Source of the DNA: Proteiniphilum sp. UBA5283
GTDB lineage: Bacteria > Bacteroidota > Bacteroidia > Bacteroidales > Dysgonomonadaceae
Assembly: GCA_002408485.1 (NCBI GenBank)
Contig: DHSP01000074.1
Location: 1-7,648 of the forward strand
Length of the DNA stretch: 7,648 nt
Direction of reading: 5' to 3'
Shown: piece after piece, positions 6,462 to 7,648 of the stretch
How positions within the stretch are numbered: position 1 is the first letter of the stretch
Layout of the letters: every line of letters starts with the position of its first letter
Translations under genes and position numbers: made by a program
The notes under the pieces: generated by a model
What the model saw: the letters and a program-made list of their open reading frames with translations, nothing else
What the model was told of the DNA's origin: nothing
Database searches by the model: none

Positions 6462-7648
6462 ATGAAAATACATATCCATAAAACGAAATTCTATACCGCT
6501 GGATTGTTAATCGGTTCGGTATCATTTACTAACGTCTTTTCTCAATCTGTGGTCAGGCCTGCATCTGACAGTGATTCTAAAAAGCCTATGAATGTTCTGT
6601 TCCTGATATCTGATGACATGAGGACAGAATTAAATGCGTATGGTAGCCGGATGGCAGTTACCCCAAATCTGGATGATTTATCAAAAAAAGGGGTGAGATT
6701 TGAAAGAGCCTATTGTCAGTATCCCCTGAGCGGTCCGTCACGTGCATCCCTTCTTACAGGACGTCGCCCAACCACTAGCGGTCTCTATAGCAACCGTGAA
6801 TGGTTTGGGGCCACCTTCCCGGAATGGGTAAGTCTACCAAAATATTTTAAACAGCATGGGTATGCTTCGCTCCGCACGGGTAAAGTATTCCATGGCGGAA
6901 TCGACGATACGGAGGCATGGACGGAGGGTGGTGAAGCTCGCAGGTATAGCGAGCCGGTAAATACAAATCCTCCTTCGTATGTATCGGATGAAGAGGCTTA
7001 TAGTCAAGCACGGCGCCAGCCTGCTAAACTCACACCCGGTGTGGAGGTTTATTCTGGTTCAGACCGCTGGGAAGCAGTGGAAGGTGAGGCTGTAAAAGAG
7101 CTGGGAGATACAAGAGTGGGCGATAGGGCCATAGAATATATCAGGAAAAGCAGGGAGAGCGGTCGACCGTTTTTTATAGCCTGCGGTTTTTCTAAACCAC
7201 ATACACCGTTTGTTGCCCCCAAAGAGTTTTTTGATTTGTATGATTCAGACAGCATAAAACTACCTCCTGATTTTGCATCATTGCCAATGGTTCCTCATGG
7301 TTTTCCACAAGGATCTATCAGGCCAAACAATGCGGATTTGTTTATAAACAGGACGGCTTCGCCTGAAGAGGCACGTGATATGATCCATGCCTATCTGGCT
7401 TGCGTAAGTTATGTGGACTGGAATGTAGGACGGGTTTTGGCGGAGTTGGAAAAACAGGGACTTCGGGAGAATACGATTATTGTATTCTGGAGCGATCACG
7501 GATATCAGCTTGGTGAAAAAGGGAAATGGTCAAAAGCCGGTTCACTATGGGAACAGGGTACCCGTATACCCTTTATTATTCATGACCCGCGAGCCAAAGG
7601 GAATGGGAAGTCATCGCCTCGAATAGTTGAACTGGTGGATATTTATCC
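6462..7648 (+). CDS. Secreted serine-type sulfatase, iduronate-2-sulfatase-like (partial, 3' end outside window)
   Basis: The frame is open from the ATG at 6462 to the window edge, giving 395 codons with the C-terminal portion missing. A Sec signal peptide covers residues 1-27 (core about 12-22, cleavage likely after VFS) with no lipobox, so a periplasmic location is expected. The alkaline-phosphatase-superfamily sulfatase fold is clear. NVLFLISDDMR (44-54) supplies metal ligands Asp51 and Asp52. The active-site motif SGPSRASLLTGRRP starts at Ser90, followed by TGKVFHGGI (139-147, Lys141 and His144), SKPHTPF (244-250, Lys245 and His247) and WSDHGYQLGEKGKW (343-356, Asp345 and His346). GKVFH, KPHxPF, CVSYVD and SDHGxxLGE closely match the iduronate-2-sulfatase subgroup. 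The residue to be oxidised to formylglycine is Ser90 (S-G-P-S-R) instead of cysteine; nearby Cys85 is not in the required C-x-P-x-R setting. Maturation would need an anaerobic radical-SAM enzyme (anSME) able to act on serine, encoded elsewhere. The protein likely removes sulfate from oligosaccharides imported by the upstream pair; the exact substrate is unknown. A weak AGAG stretch precedes the start, and the ATG at 6452 is out of frame. Confidence 0.93.
   Translation, partial: MKIHIHKTKFYTAGLLIGSVSFTNVFSQSVVRPASDSDSKKPMNVLFLISDDMRTELNAYGSRMAVTPNLDDLSKKGVRFERAYCQYPLSGPSRASLLTGRRPTTSGLYSNREWFGATFPEWVSLPKYFKQHGYASLRTGKVFHGGIDDTEAWTEGGEARRYSEPVNTNPPSYVSDEEAYSQARRQPAKLTPGVEVYSGSDRWEAVEGEAVKELGDTRVGDRAIEYIRKSRESGRPFFIACGFSKPHTPFVAPKEFFDLYDSDSIKLPPDFASLPMVPHGFPQGSIRPNNADLFINRTASPEEARDMIHAYLACVSYVDWNVGRVLAELEKQGLRENTIIVFWSDHGYQLGEKGKWSKAGSLWEQGTRIPFIIHDPRAKGNGKSSPRIVELVDIY

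Overview
The window is the front part of a polysaccharide-utilisation locus (PUL) from a member of the Bacteroidota, most likely order Bacteroidales. The basis is a SusC/RagA-type TonB-dependent transporter directly followed by a RagB/SusD-type surface lipoprotein, an arrangement essentially confined to this phylum. The AT-rich upstream DNA and the lack of strong Shine-Dalgarno sequences also fit. I cannot name the species or genus from the sequence.

Layout, all on the + strand. Positions 1-784 are a long, AT-rich, gene-free stretch. It holds a few candidate regulatory sites: a dyad at 173-205, a 10-bp palindrome at 433-442, a perfect Bacteroides-type -7 box at 446-453 followed by a weak terminator-like hairpin, and a near-match -7 box at 732-739 close to the first gene. 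Positions 785-4105 encode a complete 1106-residue SusC-like outer-membrane transporter. Positions 4106-6370 encode a complete 754-residue SusD-like lipoprotein whose ATG directly abuts the transporter's stop codon. A 91-bp gap (6371-6461) follows, holding a strong 16-bp stem-loop. Positions 6462-7648 encode the first 395 residues of a secreted sulfatase related to iduronate-2-sulfatase; it runs off the right edge, so its C-terminal part is not visible.

How the genes work together. The SusD-like lipoprotein would capture a glycan at the cell surface and act as a lid on the SusC-like barrel, which imports oligosaccharides into the periplasm using TonB energy. The sulfatase carries an ordinary Sec signal peptide and would remove sulfate esters from the imported oligosaccharides in the periplasm. 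The likely target is therefore a sulfated glycan, such as a glycosaminoglycan, mucin-type glycan or algal polysaccharide. The window contains no glycoside hydrolase or polysaccharide lyase that would say which.

The most notable points are the serine-type sulfatase active site (S-G-P-S-R in place of C-x-P-x-R), the strong hairpin separating the transport pair from the enzyme gene, the unusually long SusD-like protein, and the long non-coding leader. I found no convincing evidence of a wholly new system: the genes form a recognisable PUL core.
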